From: Cryomorphaceae bacterium
Lineage (GTDB): Bacteria > Bacteroidota > Bacteroidia > Flavobacteriales_D > Sanyastnellaceae
NCBI GenBank assembly: GCA_016124575.1
Contig: WGNM01000018.1
Coordinates: 1 to 64,000, forward strand
Length of the DNA stretch: 64,000 bases
Direction: 5' to 3'
The translations under genes and the position numbers were made by a program. The notes beneath the pieces are model-generated. The model made no database searches. It saw only the letters and a program-made list of their open reading frames with translations, and was not told where the DNA came from. Below, piece by piece: positions 34,184 to 43,356 of this stretch; position 1 is the stretch's first letter, and every line of letters begins with the position of its first letter.

Positions 34184-36430
34184 TTATTGAGCAGTGTTCC
34201 ATTGAGCCACTTCAGCAGCTTCTGCTGTTTCAGCAGGCACTGTGATTTCATTTTGAGAGTGACCCGCATCGTGTTTGTGATTCATTTCACCCAATATTGG
34301 GGCGATAACCAATCCAACCAGGCAAGTAAGTTTAATGAGGATGTTCATTGAAGGACCAGAGGTATCTTTGAAAGGATCACCTACGGTGTCGCCCGTAACT
34401 GCTGCTTTGTGAGCGTCAGAACCTTTGAACGTCATTTCACCATTGATCATCACACCTGCTTCGAATGATTTTTTCGCGTTGTCCCATGCACCACCAGCAT
34501 TGTTTTGGAAAATTGCCCAAAGCACACCAGAAACAGCTACACCAGCCATGTATGCGCCGAGTGCTTCTGGACCCATAACAAACCCGATAATAATAGGAGT
34601 GATGATGGTAATTGCTCCCGGAAGCATCATTTCTTTCAATGCTGCTTTCGTAGAAATTTCAACACATTTGCCATATTCTGGTTTACCAGTACCTTCCATG
34701 ATTCCTGGAATTTCGCGGAATTGACGACGCACTTCCATTACCATTTCCATGGCTGCTTTACCCACTGATTTCATTGCCAAAGCAGAGAAAACAACAGGAA
34801 TCATTCCGCCGATGAACAATGCGGCAAGGACATCCGCTTTAAAAATGTTGATCCCTTCAATGCCCGTGAACGTAACATAGGCAGCAAACAAGGCCAATGC
34901 GGTAAGTGCAGCCGATGCGATTGCGAAACCTTTACCAACGGCTGCAGTTGTGTTACCTACAGAGTCTAGGATGTCGGTACGTTGACGTACTTCAGCCGGC
35001 AATTCACTCATTTCAGCAACACCTCCAGCATTGTCAGCGATTGGTCCGAAAGCGTCAATAGCCAATTGCATCGCAGTAGTAGCCATCATTGCAGAAGCAG
35101 CGATTGCCACACCGTAGAAACCTGCCAGTTCGTATGAACCCCAAATCGCGGCAGCGAAAAGGATAACTGAAGAAGCAGTTGAAATCATACCTGTTGAAAG
35201 TCCAGCGATGATATTGGTTGCAGCACCCGTGGCAGAGTTCTGAACGATATTCAGAACAGGCTTCTTACCAAGAGCTGTGTAGTGCTCAGTGAACATTGAG
35301 ATCAAATACCCAACAGACAAACCAACCAAAGTAGCGTAGAATACATGACGGCTAGGGATATCTTTCAAACCTTCACCGAAGAACTTCATACCTGTTATGG
35401 TTTCAGGTAGCAACCAGTCAACCAAAAACCATCCTGCGATAGCAGAAAGAAGAATTGAAGAAATGTTACCGATGTTCAAAGCGCGTTGAACGTCTGCTTC
35501 TTTCGCATTGTTGTCTTTGATGCGAACCAAGAATGTACCGATGATTGAAGCGATGATACCAACGCCTGCAATCATGAGAGGAAGGAGGATTGGTCCCATT
35601 CCGTTGAAGGCTGCTTCAATTTGTCCTGAGTCTGCCATGTCTTTGATGATGTAGTTACCTAGCACCATCGACGCCAAAACAGTTGCTACATAAGATCCGA
35701 ACAAGTCAGCACCCATACCAGCAACATCACCAACGTTATCGCCAACGTTATCTGCAATGGTTGCAGGGTTGCGAGGGTCATCTTCTGGGATTCCAGCTTC
35801 TACTTTACCAACAAGGTCAGCACCTACGTCGGCAGCTTTGGTGTAAATACCACCACCAACACGCGCGAACAAAGCAATTGATTCAGCTCCCAAAGAGAAA
35901 CCAGCGAGTGCTTCAAGGGCGATTGTCATGTCGTTATAGAAGTTTCCACCCTCTGTCATAAATTGATTCATGAAGAAAATGAAGAACAGGCTCAAGCCAA
36001 GAACAGCCAAACCAGCTACGCCGAGTCCCATTACCGTTCCGCCCCCGAAGGAAACTTTAAGCGCTTGAGGAAGACTGGTGCGTGCTGCTTCAGTAGTGCG
36101 TGAGTTAGCGTCTGTTGCTATACGCATTCCGATATTACCAGCAACTGCTGAGAAAACGGCACCGACAATAAATGCAGGTACGATCATCCAGCTGGTGGTT
36201 TCAACAATTCGAGATATCCAAAATAATGCACCTGAAGCGATTACTACGAACACAGCAAGCAAGCGGTATTCAGCGCTCAAGAATGCCAAAGCACCTTCTT
36301 TGATGCTCTTAGAGATTTCTTGCATTCTCTCGTTACCAGGATTTTGTTTTTTTACCCATGCCATCTTGATGAACATGAAAATCAATCCGATGAGTCCGAA
36401 CCCCGGTAAGATGTAAATTAAGTTATCCAT
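34184..36430 (-). CDS. hppA: Membrane-bound K+-dependent ion-translocating pyrophosphatase
   Basis: 748 residues with about 16 membrane helices. It hydrolyses pyrophosphate to pump Na+ and/or H+. Active-site motifs: [35 protein letters not shown] and, near the C-terminus, [15 protein letters not shown]. The NTTAAVGKG segment near residue 490 has Ala and Gly at the two positions that are Lys and Thr in K+-independent enzymes, so it should need K+. Na+ versus H+ cannot be settled by eye. It has a full consensus promoter. Confidence 0.95.
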   Translation of the reverse strand: MDNLIYILPGFGLIGLIFMFIKMAWVKKQNPGNERMQEISKSIKEGALAFLSAEYRLLAVFVVIASGALFWISRIVETTSWMIVPAFIVGAVFSAVAGNIGMRIATDANSRTTEAARTSLPQALKVSFGGGTVMGLGVAGLAVLGLSLFFIFFMNQFMTEGGNFYNDMTIALEALAGFSLGAESIALFARVGGGIYTKAADVGADLVGKVEAGIPEDDPRNPATIADNVGDNVGDVAGMGADLFGSYVATVLASMVLGNYIIKDMADSGQIEAAFNGMGPILLPLMIAGVGIIASIIGTFLVRIKDNNAKEADVQRALNIGNISSILLSAIAGWFLVDWLLPETITGMKFFGEGLKDIPSRHVFYATLVGLSVGYLISMFTEHYTALGKKPVLNIVQNSATGAATNIIAGLSTGMISTASSVILFAAAIWGSYELAGFYGVAIAASAMMATTAMQLAIDAFGPIADNAGGVAEMSELPAEVRQRTDILDSVGNTTAAVGKGFAIASAALTALALFAAYVTFTGIEGINIFKADVLAALFIGGMIPVVFSALAMKSVGKAAMEMVMEVRRQFREIPGIMEGTGKPEYGKCVEISTKAALKEMMLPGAITIITPIIIGFVMGPEALGAYMAGVAVSGVLWAIFQNNAGGAWDNAKKSFEAGVMINGEMTFKGSDAHKAAVTGDTVGDPFKDTSGPSMNILIKLTCLVGLVIAPILGEMNHKHDAGHSQNEITVPAETAEAAEVAQWNTAQ

Positions 36431-36471
36431 ATAATAAGTTATAATTGATTAAGGCTTTTTAGAAGCGCGCG

Positions 36472-36501
36472 CAAAAATAGGGCTTTCGATTAGATACCCA
36501 A
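36472..36501 (-). promoter_or_regulatory. Consensus promoter of hppA
   Basis: On the minus strand TTG (36501-36499), a 19-base spacer and TATTTTTG (36479-36472) match the Bacteroidota consensus exactly, about 41 bases upstream of the hppA ATG. Confidence 0.82.
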
Positions 36502-36531
36502 AAAATGAAACAAAGTAATAAAGGAAAAAGC

Positions 36532-37515
36532 CTATTTTGTTACGTATAAAAGCTCTTTTGCCGTGCGAACCACGTCGCCCAAGTTAGGCAAAGCGGCATC
36601 TATCAAAGTAGGAGCGAAGGCAAAAGGAGTATCTGTTTGCGTAAGTCGACGAATTGGAGCATCCAAATAATCGAAAGCGTTTGCTTGCACGCGGTAGGCG
36701 ATTTCTGTTGAAATCGAGCATACTGGGAAGCTTTCTTCAAGGATGATCAAACGGTTTGTTTTCTTGACAGACTTAACGATTGTATCGATGTCGAGCGGAC
36801 GAATGGTGCGGAGGTCGATAACTTCTGCACTGATTCCCTCTTGAGCAAGCGCTTCCGCCGCCGCAAGAGCCGTTTTCATGATCTTTCCAAAGCTAACGAT
36901 GGTTACATCTGTACCTTCGCGCTTCACATCGGCAACGCCAATTGGGATCAAAAATTCACCTTCAGGGACAAGGCCTTTGTCGCCGTACATTTTCTCACTC
37001 TCCATGATGAGTACAGGGTCGTTGTCGCGTATGGCAGACTTCAACAAACCTTTCATATCGTAAGGGTTTGAAGGAGTGATCACTTTCAATCCTGGTATGT
37101 GCGCGTACATCGACTCAAAACTCTGAGAGTGCGTGGCTGCTAGTTGACCAGCTTGTGCATTTGGACCGCGGAAAACAATCGGGATATTGAACTGACCGCC
37201 CGACATCTGAAGCATCTTCGCAGCGCAGTTGATGATTTGGTCAGCTGCCAAAATAGCGAAGTTCCATGTCATGAATTCAACAATCGGCCGAAGTCCGTTC
37301 ATTGCCGCTCCAACCGCAATCCCACTGAATCCAAGCTCTGCAATCGGAGTGTCAATTACGCGTCTGGCACCGAATTCATCGAGCATGCCTTTACTCGCCT
37401 TGTAAGCGCCGTTGTACTCGGCTACTTCTTCTCCCATAAGGAATACGCGTTCATCGCGGCGCATCTCTTCGCTCATGGCTTCAGCCACAGCTTCTCTGAA
37501 TTGAATTTCTCTCAT
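36532..37515 (-). CDS. pdhB: Pyruvate dehydrogenase E1 component, beta subunit
   Basis: 327 residues from the ATG at 37515 (MREIQFREAVAEAMSEEM). The transketolase pyrimidine-binding domain has the catalytic-type Glu region MGEEVAEYNGAYKASKG and PIAELGFSGIAVGAA. The C-terminal transketolase domain shows RTIRPLDIDTI. With an alpha subunit it decarboxylates pyruvate (or a branched 2-oxo acid) using thiamine diphosphate. The alpha subunit is not in the window, so the branched-chain alternative remains possible but less likely given the sequence. A TATTTTTG element (37541-37534) lies 18 bases upstream. Confidence 0.92.
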   Translation of the reverse strand: MREIQFREAVAEAMSEEMRRDERVFLMGEEVAEYNGAYKASKGMLDEFGARRVIDTPIAELGFSGIAVGAAMNGLRPIVEFMTWNFAILAADQIINCAAKMLQMSGGQFNIPIVFRGPNAQAGQLAATHSQSFESMYAHIPGLKVITPSNPYDMKGLLKSAIRDNDPVLIMESEKMYGDKGLVPEGEFLIPIGVADVKREGTDVTIVSFGKIMKTALAAAEALAQEGISAEVIDLRTIRPLDIDTIVKSVKKTNRLIILEESFPVCSISTEIAYRVQANAFDYLDAPIRRLTQTDTPFAFAPTLIDAALPNLGDVVRTAKELLYVTK

Positions 37516-37533
37516 CGTTTGCAGTTCAAGGGG

Positions 37534-37541
37534 CAAAAATA
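37534..37541 (-). promoter_or_regulatory. Promoter of pdhB
   Basis: TATTTTTG on the minus strand is an exact TAnnTTTG match 18 bases before the pdhB ATG; the transcript would have a leader of about 10-12 bases. Confidence 0.55.
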
Positions 37542-37659
37542 ATGATTAAAGAAATTGAATCGTCAAAGATTCAGTTATTTCAAAAAAACGTGTGAAATAT
37601 TATGCGTGCATACGAAATTGAGTTTAACTTTCGGCCGAACTTAAGCGGCTAAAAATGGT

Positions 37660-37667
37660 TAAGTTTG
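37660..37667 (+). promoter_or_regulatory. Promoter of etfBA
   Basis: TAAGTTTG matches TAnnTTTG 24 bases before the etfB ATG. No clear -33 TTG. Confidence 0.5.
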
Positions 37668-37691
37668 CAGGCCAGAATAAAATATAAGAAT

Positions 37692-38432
37692 ATGAAGATA
37701 TTGGTATGTATCAGCAAAGCGCCAGACACTACGTCGCGGATAGCTTTCACCGATAATAACACCAAATTCGATGAGAACGGTGTTCAGTATATTGTTAACC
37801 CGTACGATGAGTGGTATGCTCTTGTGAAGGGAATCGAGTTGAAAGAGACTTTGGGTGGGAATGTAACAACCATTACTGTGGGAGGTTCCGACAATGAGCC
37901 AATTATTCGCAAAGCATTGGCCATTGGGGCTGATGATGCTGTGCGCGTGGATCTCGAAACTGGAGATTCGTTTGTCGTTGCTAGTCAGATCGCTGCATAT
38001 GCCAAAGATCAAGGCTTCGATTTGATCCTTTGCGGAAAGGAAACAATCAACTACAACTCTTCTTTGGTAGGGGGTATGGTAGCTGAAATGTTGAACATGC
38101 CCTACCTATCGCTAGCTACCTCACTTACCATGGAGGGTTCAACAGCGGTGATTGAACGTGAAGTTCAAGGGGGTGTGGAAGTGCTAGAAGTTACTGGGCC
38201 ATTCGTTTTGAGTGCTGCAAAGGGCCTCGCGGAACAGCGCATTCCAAACATGCGCGGCATCATGGCAGCGCGCACCAAGCCGTTGAATGTCATTGCCGCT
38301 ATTTCAGTAGATCAAACTGCTGAAATCGTTTCGTATACATTGCCAGCTCCAAAAGGTGCTTGCAAGTATGTGGATGCAGACCATCCAGAAGAGTTAATTC
38401 GCCTGTTGCACGAAGACGCGAAGGTTATCTAA
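37692..38432 (+). CDS. etfB: Electron transfer flavoprotein, beta subunit
   Basis: 246 residues from the ATG at 37692 (MKILVCISKAPDTTSRI); the nine codons upstream in the open frame lie beyond the promoter. The AMP-binding fold shows YIVNPYDEWYALVKG and the ETF-beta signature region VEVLEVTGPFVLSAAKGLAE. With etfA it forms the FAD-containing carrier that takes electrons from acyl-CoA dehydrogenases. Spacing to etfA is 18 bases. Confidence 0.95.
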   Translation: MKILVCISKAPDTTSRIAFTDNNTKFDENGVQYIVNPYDEWYALVKGIELKETLGGNVTTITVGGSDNEPIIRKALAIGADDAVRVDLETGDSFVVASQIAAYAKDQGFDLILCGKETINYNSSLVGGMVAEMLNMPYLSLATSLTMEGSTAVIEREVQGGVEVLEVTGPFVLSAAKGLAEQRIPNMRGIMAARTKPLNVIAAISVDQTAEIVSYTLPAPKGACKYVDADHPEELIRLLHEDAKVI

Positions 38433-38450
38433 TCCTTAAATGAAAAGAAA

Positions 38451-39398
38451 ATGTCAGTTCTAGTATATACAGATTTACACGACGGTAAGGCTTCAAAGGG
38501 ATCTCTTGAGGCGCTGTCTTACGCTTCTAAAATGAATGCGGGTGATGTTGTTGCTTTTTGTCACGGCACTTTGAACGGTGATGGGGGAATGGGAGCTTTT
38601 GGAGCAACCAAGGTGTTGCACAATGCAATTGAAAACCTCGACGCCGGACAAATTGCGAAAATGGTTGCCGATGCGGCCTCTCAAGCAGGAGCAGATGTGG
38701 TTGTGTTTTCGCACGACAACTCAGGAAAAGCGGTAGCTCCACGTGTGGCTGTTCGCATGAACGCAGGTATTGTTGCAGGTGCAATTTCGTTGCCCAATAC
38801 GAGCGCGGGATATGTTGTCCGTAAATCAGTTTTCAGCGGAAAGGCGATGGCCGATGTGAGTTTGAAAACAAGTAAAAAAGTGATCAGTATCGTGCCGAAT
38901 TCATTCGGACTTCATCGCACTGATGGGACAGCTAGCGTAGAAGCTTTCAATGGTGATGCAGGAAATTCATCAGTGAAAGTAAGGTCGTTTAAACCAACAT
39001 CAACTGATGGCGCTATTCCTTTGCCTGAGGCAGATATTGTTGTTTCCGCTGGTCGCGGTATGAAAGGTCCAGAAAACTGGGGGCCTATTGAAGAATTGGC
39101 TTCAATTTTTGGCGCTGCTACCGCTTGCTCACGTCCGGTTGCCGACATCGGCTGGAGGCCTCACCATGAGCACGTAGGACAAACAGGTATTGCCATTCGT
39201 CCGACTTTGTATTTTGCAATTGGAATCTCTGGAGCCATCCAGCACCTAGCGGGTGTCAATGGTTCAAAAGTGATCGTTGTAATCAACAAAGATCCCGAAG
39301 CACCGTTCTTTAAAGCTGCTGATTATGGCATCGTGGGCGATGCATTTGAAGTGCTTCCAATGCTTATTGAAGCAGCTAAGTCTTTCAAGTCACATTAA
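38451..39398 (+). CDS. etfA: Electron transfer flavoprotein, alpha subunit
   Basis: 315 residues. The N-terminal domain resembles EtfB, and the C-terminal FAD domain carries [34 protein letters not shown] and the [10 protein letters not shown] signature. It partners with EtfB in beta-oxidation and amino-acid catabolism. The presence of etfBA together with the AtoE transporter downstream fits an aerobe that burns fatty or short-chain acids. Confidence 0.96.
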   Translation: MSVLVYTDLHDGKASKGSLEALSYASKMNAGDVVAFCHGTLNGDGGMGAFGATKVLHNAIENLDAGQIAKMVADAASQAGADVVVFSHDNSGKAVAPRVAVRMNAGIVAGAISLPNTSAGYVVRKSVFSGKAMADVSLKTSKKVISIVPNSFGLHRTDGTASVEAFNGDAGNSSVKVRSFKPTSTDGAIPLPEADIVVSAGRGMKGPENWGPIEELASIFGAATACSRPVADIGWRPHHEHVGQTGIAIRPTLYFAIGISGAIQHLAGVNGSKVIVVINKDPEAPFFKAADYGIVGDAFEVLPMLIEAAKSFKSH

Positions 39399-39423
39399 TG
39401 ACTTGTTGACCTCAAAAAATTAT

Positions 39424-39459
39424 TACTTTTGCAAACACGGGAAGCCTTAGTGCTTCCCG
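39424..39459 (+). promoter_or_regulatory. Promoter and leader hairpin before the bifunctional nuclease gene
   Basis: TACTTTTG (39424-39431) matches TAnnTTTG. Directly at the expected transcription start is a perfect 8-bp hairpin, CGGGAAGC/GCTTCCCG (39438-39459), ending 9 bases before the ATG. It may stabilise the mRNA, limit translation or act as a weak terminator for etfA (the tail is only CTTGTTT). Confidence 0.5.
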
Positions 39460-39468
39460 CTTGTTTAT

Positions 39469-40065
39469 ATGGAAAAGATCGAACTCGAAATCTCTGATAT
39501 TGCTCCAAGCGGTTCCACCAGCGGTGCTTATGCTTTGGTGCTAAGTGAAGTAAATGGAAAGCGTAAATTGCCGATTGTTATTGGTGGGCATGAGGCGCAA
39601 GCTATAGCCATAGAACTTGAGAAGATGACCCCTAGTCGTCCGCTGACCCACGATCTTTTCAAAACATTTGCCCATTCTTATGGAATTAAAGTAGATGAAA
39701 TCATCATCTATAATCTGCTAGAAGGGATTTTCTTTGCTCGAATCATCACCAATTTAGATGGAAAAAAGGCGGAGATCGACTCCCGTACCTCAGACGCTGT
39801 AGCAATCGCTGTCCGCTTCAATTGTCCGATTTACTGCTACGATTTCATCCTCGATGCTGCTGGAGTAAATGCTGAAGATGTTGAAGTTGAAAAAGCGACA
39901 GAGGAGTATTTTGATAGCGAAGAGTCTGATAGCCAATCTCCAACCGACGCTTCAGTGATGTCGGTTGATGAACTGGAGAACGAGTTGAACATCGCGATTG
40001 AAAGAGAAGACTACGAGCGTGCTTCGATGCTTCGTGATGAAATTCAAAAGCGCAGCAGCGAATAA
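39469..40065 (+). CDS. Bifunctional nuclease family (BFN/DUF151) protein with C-terminal UVR motif
   Basis: 198 residues. The BFN domain spans 1-135 (LPIVIGGHEAQAIAIELE, DSRTSDAVAIAVRFNCPIY). After an acidic linker rich in S, D and E, the last 45 residues are a UvrB/UvrC-type motif (LENELNIAIEREDYERASMLRDEI). The family was named for DNase/RNase activity in plants. The BFN-UVR fusion is usual in Bacteroidota. A role in nucleic-acid turnover or repair is inferred. Confidence 0.9.
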   Translation: MEKIELEISDIAPSGSTSGAYALVLSEVNGKRKLPIVIGGHEAQAIAIELEKMTPSRPLTHDLFKTFAHSYGIKVDEIIIYNLLEGIFFARIITNLDGKKAEIDSRTSDAVAIAVRFNCPIYCYDFILDAAGVNAEDVEVEKATEEYFDSEESDSQSPTDASVMSVDELENELNIAIEREDYERASMLRDEIQKRSSE

Positions 40066-40175
40066 CGCGTTTTGTGAGAAAGTTCTCGATAAGTCGCATA
40101 TTTTCATCGTTCGTACTTCCTTTCTGATCCCTAGGATTTTCCTAATTTGCCGTTCTTAATCGTGAGGACAATACT

Positions 40176-41450
40176 ATGCGTGCAATTCTGGGTATAGCTG
40201 TTTTAGTTGGTGTTGGCTACTTGTTTAGCACGAACAGAAAAGCCATTAATTGGCGCACTGTCGGCGGAGCTTTCTTGCTCCAGATAGTGCTCGCTGTGCT
40301 TATCTTGAAGGTGCCGTATGTTGATACAGGCTTTGATTGGCTCGCCCGAGGCTTTGTAAAAGTTATTTCATTTACCGATTTCGGGACCGATTTCTTACTC
40401 GGTAGTTTTACCGATGGCGGGAAGGTTGATGGTGCGTTGCTGAACTTCGCTTTTCGTGTTCTTCCTACCATCGTCTTTTTTTCTGCGCTGTCGGCCCTGA
40501 TGTATTACTTAGGTGTTCTTCAACTAATTGTATACGCTTTTGCCTGGGTGATGAAGAAAACATTGCAGCTTTCAGGGTCTGAAAGTTTGTCGGCGGCAGG
40601 TAACGTGTTTCTCGGACAAACGGAGTCTCCCTTATTGGTGCGTCCGTTCCTTGGCAGTATGACCAAATCTGAGATCATGTGTCTGATGACAGGCGGTATG
40701 GCCACCATTGCCGGTGGTGTTTTGGCATCGTATATCAACTTTCTTGGAGGCGATGATCCTGTTCAGCAGGCTATTTTTGCGAAGCATCTATTGACAGCCT
40801 CGATCATGTCGGCCCCAGCGGCCATCGCAGCAGCAAAACTGTTGGTGCCAGAAACAGAGTCGTACGATCAACGCATGGAGATCAGCAAAGATAAGTTGGG
40901 GACGAATGTGCTGGAAGCTGTGGCAAATGGGACAAGCGATGGTTTGAAATTGGCAATTAATGTAGGCGCCATGCTTTTGGTATTTACGGCATTTATCTAT
41001 TTCGGCAACTATATTCTCGGCGCTATTGGCGGCTTCACAGGGTTGAATGGAGTAATTGCTGAAAATACTCCTTACGCTACTTTGTCGTTCGAAATGCTAT
41101 TGGGATATGTTGGCGCACCCATCGCTTGGATGCTCGGAGTATGTTCCGAAGATGCTTTGCTTGTTGGACAGCTCTTGGGTGAAAAGACTATTTTGAATGA
41201 GTTTTACGCTTATGTGACACTCGGAGATTTGAAAACGTCGTCAAGTTTCACCGAAGAAAAATCGATCATCATCGCAACCTACATCCTTTGTGGCTTCGCA
41301 AACTTTGCCTCAATAGGGATACAAATTGGAGGTATCGGATCATTGATTCCTGAGCGAAAAGCATTGTTGTCGAGCTTAGGCGTACGCGCATTAGTTGGCG
41401 GTACAATAGCATGTTTATTCACAGCCGGCATAGCCGGGATGTTGTTATAA
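40176..41450 (+). CDS. Concentrative nucleoside transporter (CNT/NupC family)
   Basis: 424 residues with about ten membrane segments. Substrate and ion site motifs are clear: GQTESPLLVRPFL near 147, the gate region and the CNT signature ANFASIGIQIGGIG near 380. It imports nucleosides with Na+ or H+. It is followed 9 bases later by purE, and salvage of imported nucleosides would link with the deoxynucleoside kinase elsewhere in the window. Confidence 0.94.
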   Translation: MRAILGIAVLVGVGYLFSTNRKAINWRTVGGAFLLQIVLAVLILKVPYVDTGFDWLARGFVKVISFTDFGTDFLLGSFTDGGKVDGALLNFAFRVLPTIVFFSALSALMYYLGVLQLIVYAFAWVMKKTLQLSGSESLSAAGNVFLGQTESPLLVRPFLGSMTKSEIMCLMTGGMATIAGGVLASYINFLGGDDPVQQAIFAKHLLTASIMSAPAAIAAAKLLVPETESYDQRMEISKDKLGTNVLEAVANGTSDGLKLAINVGAMLLVFTAFIYFGNYILGAIGGFTGLNGVIAENTPYATLSFEMLLGYVGAPIAWMLGVCSEDALLVGQLLGEKTILNEFYAYVTLGDLKTSSSFTEEKSIIIATYILCGFANFASIGIQIGGIGSLIPERKALLSSLGVRALVGGTIACLFTAGIAGMLL

Positions 41451-41459
41451 TTCTTACTT

Positions 41460-41969
41460 ATGGAAAAGCCAGTTGTTGGAATCATCATGGGGAGCAAATC
41501 TGATCTCCGCGTTATGAAAGAGGCGGGAGACGTCTTGAAAGAATTGGGAGTGTCGTTCGAAATGACGGTAGTGTCAGCGCACCGCACTCCTGAACGCATG
41601 ATAGAGTATGCGTCTACAGCTGTTTCACGCGGACTAAAAGTCATTATCGCAGGTGCAGGTGGAGCTGCTCACCTACCCGGAATGACGGCTTCTGTAACAC
41701 CTTTGCCGGTTATTGGAGTGCCCGTTAAATCGAGCAACTCGATCGATGGTTGGGATAGCGTACTTTCGATTCTTCAGATGCCCTCAGGTGTGCCTGTTGC
41801 CACGGTAGCCCTCGACGGTGGAAGAAACGCGGGGATTTTAGCGGCGCAAATCATAGCCGCTGGCGATACCGATCTGCTCAGCAGGTTAGTAGAATTTAAG
41901 TCGAAACTAAAAGCCAAGGTCTTGGATAGTATCGACGAAGTAGAAAAAGAAAGTTGGTCGCATTCGTAA
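41460..41969 (+). CDS. purE: N5-carboxyaminoimidazole ribonucleotide mutase
   Basis: 169 residues; interconverts N5-CAIR and CAIR in purine synthesis. [13 protein letters not shown] near residue 10, SAHRTPERM with the catalytic His near 42, and [11 protein letters not shown] near 62 are all present. This is the class I form, which usually works with a PurK not seen here. It lies 9 bases after the nucleoside transporter, so the two probably form one transcript. Confidence 0.95.
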   Translation: MEKPVVGIIMGSKSDLRVMKEAGDVLKELGVSFEMTVVSAHRTPERMIEYASTAVSRGLKVIIAGAGGAAHLPGMTASVTPLPVIGVPVKSSNSIDGWDSVLSILQMPSGVPVATVALDGGRNAGILAAQIIAAGDTDLLSRLVEFKSKLKAKVLDSIDEVEKESWSHS

Positions 41970-42020
41970 ACTTAAAGTGTCGATTCACAAAATAGGCGGG
42001 AGTGGCATTTTTTAATCTCC

Positions 42021-42028
42021 TACCTTTG
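42021..42028 (+). promoter_or_regulatory. Promoter of the flavin-reductase gene
   Basis: TACCTTTG is an exact TAnnTTTG match 16 bases before the ATG at 42045. An out-of-frame ATG lies at 42037 between the two. Confidence 0.55.
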
Positions 42029-42044
42029 TCGAACAAATGAAATT

Positions 42045-42941
42045 ATGGTATCTCTGGACCCCAAAGAACTTCATGTTTCTAAGCTGCACGGACTCTTATT
42101 AAGTGCTGTTGCGCCCCGGCCAATTGCTTTTGCAAGTACTATTGATGCTAACGGAAGGCCGAATCTTGCCCCTTTTAGCTTCTTCAATATTTTCTCCGCC
42201 AATCCGCCGATAGCTATCTTCTCACCCGCTCGCAGGGGGAAAGATGGCAGCACGAAGCATACTTATGAGAATGTTAAACTGAATCACGAAGTGGTAATCA
42301 ACGTGGTTGATTTCGACTTGGTGCAGCAGTGTTCGTTGGCTAGCACTGATTATGCGGAAGGTGTTTCAGAATTTGAAAAAACGGGTTTAACACCAATCGC
42401 ATCAGACATCGTGCGCCCTTTTCGGGTTGCTGAAAGTCCGGTTCAACTCGAATGTAGAGTTAATGATGTCGTTTCTCTCGGTGAGAACGGAGGGGCAGGA
42501 AACTTGGTTATTTGTGAGATCTTACGCATCCACGTCAGTGAAAAAGTCATGACCGAAGATGGGCGGATAGATCCTGTTAAAATCAATCTTGTTGGACGTT
42601 GCGGCGGCGATTTTTATGTTAGATCCAACGCAGATTCAATGTTTGAAGTTGCGAAACCCATCGCTCGTCTGGGCATTGGAGTAGATGCAATTCCTGCCGA
42701 CATCCGCTTTAGCGCCATACTCTCAGGAAACGATTTGGGAATACTCGGAAATGTTGAGTCGCTTCCCGATGAAACAGATGTCAATGAATTTAAACTGCTT
42801 GAATTAGCAGAAGTGTTCTTGGATCTTCAAGATGAGCCGAGAAAACTCGAAGAGACTTTGCATCTGCATGCAAAAACGCTTTTGGCGGAAGGAAAAGTAA
42901 ACGAAGCCTGGATGACCCTCCTGGCATTTAATAACGGATAA
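42045..42941 (+). CDS. Flavin reductase-like FMN-binding protein
   Basis: 298 residues. The N-terminal 200 residues form a split-barrel flavin-reductase domain (PRPIAFASTIDANGRPNLAPFSFFN, cofactor region). A 90-residue helical C-terminal part (LELAEVFLDLQDEPRKLEETLHL) is not part of the classic domain. Members bind FMN and may reduce flavin for a monooxygenase, but no partner is encoded nearby. It precedes the DUF3127 gene by 19 bases on the same strand. Confidence 0.85.
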   Translation: MVSLDPKELHVSKLHGLLLSAVAPRPIAFASTIDANGRPNLAPFSFFNIFSANPPIAIFSPARRGKDGSTKHTYENVKLNHEVVINVVDFDLVQQCSLASTDYAEGVSEFEKTGLTPIASDIVRPFRVAESPVQLECRVNDVVSLGENGGAGNLVICEILRIHVSEKVMTEDGRIDPVKINLVGRCGGDFYVRSNADSMFEVAKPIARLGIGVDAIPADIRFSAILSGNDLGILGNVESLPDETDVNEFKLLELAEVFLDLQDEPRKLEETLHLHAKTLLAEGKVNEAWMTLLAFNNG

Positions 42942-42960
42942 ACAACGAAAGAACTATATC

Positions 42961-43347
42961 ATGGCCTACGAACTTAAAGGAAGAATCAAACGCATTATGG
43001 ATGAACAGCGCTTTGATTCAGGCTTTTTTAAGCAAGAATTTGTTGTGACAACTGAAGAACAATACCCACAAGACATTAAGTTGGAATTGGTAAAGGACAA
43101 AGTTGAACAACTGAAGTCTTTCAAAGAAGGAGATAGCGTGGTAGCACGTTTTGACCTTCGCGGAAGCGAGTGGCAAGGTAAATATTATGTAAACCTCGTG
43201 GCTTGGAAGGTTGAAGCAGCAGGCGCTGCAACAGCATCCGCTTCAGCTCCTCAACAAGGATCAGTTCCGCCACCCCCTCCACCGATGCCTACTGGCGGAG
43301 ATGCAGATTTTGGATCTGATGAGGGTGATGACGACTTGCCATTCTAA
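42961..43347 (+). CDS. DUF3127 protein, OB-fold-like with SSB-type acidic tail
   Basis: 128 residues. Residues 1-90 form a small beta domain (ELKGRIKRIMDEQRFDSGFF, VVARFDLRGSEWQGKYYVNLVAWKV) that recalls single-stranded DNA-binding proteins. It is followed by an Ala/Pro-rich linker and a C-terminus EGDDDLPF, the same kind of acidic tip with a terminal Phe that SSB uses to recruit repair and replication partners. The gene ends 9 bases before the AtoE gene. Nucleic-acid binding is an inference. Confidence 0.85.
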   Translation: MAYELKGRIKRIMDEQRFDSGFFKQEFVVTTEEQYPQDIKLELVKDKVEQLKSFKEGDSVVARFDLRGSEWQGKYYVNLVAWKVEAAGAATASASAPQQGSVPPPPPPMPTGGDADFGSDEGDDDLPF

Positions 43348-43356
43348 AAACGTTAT

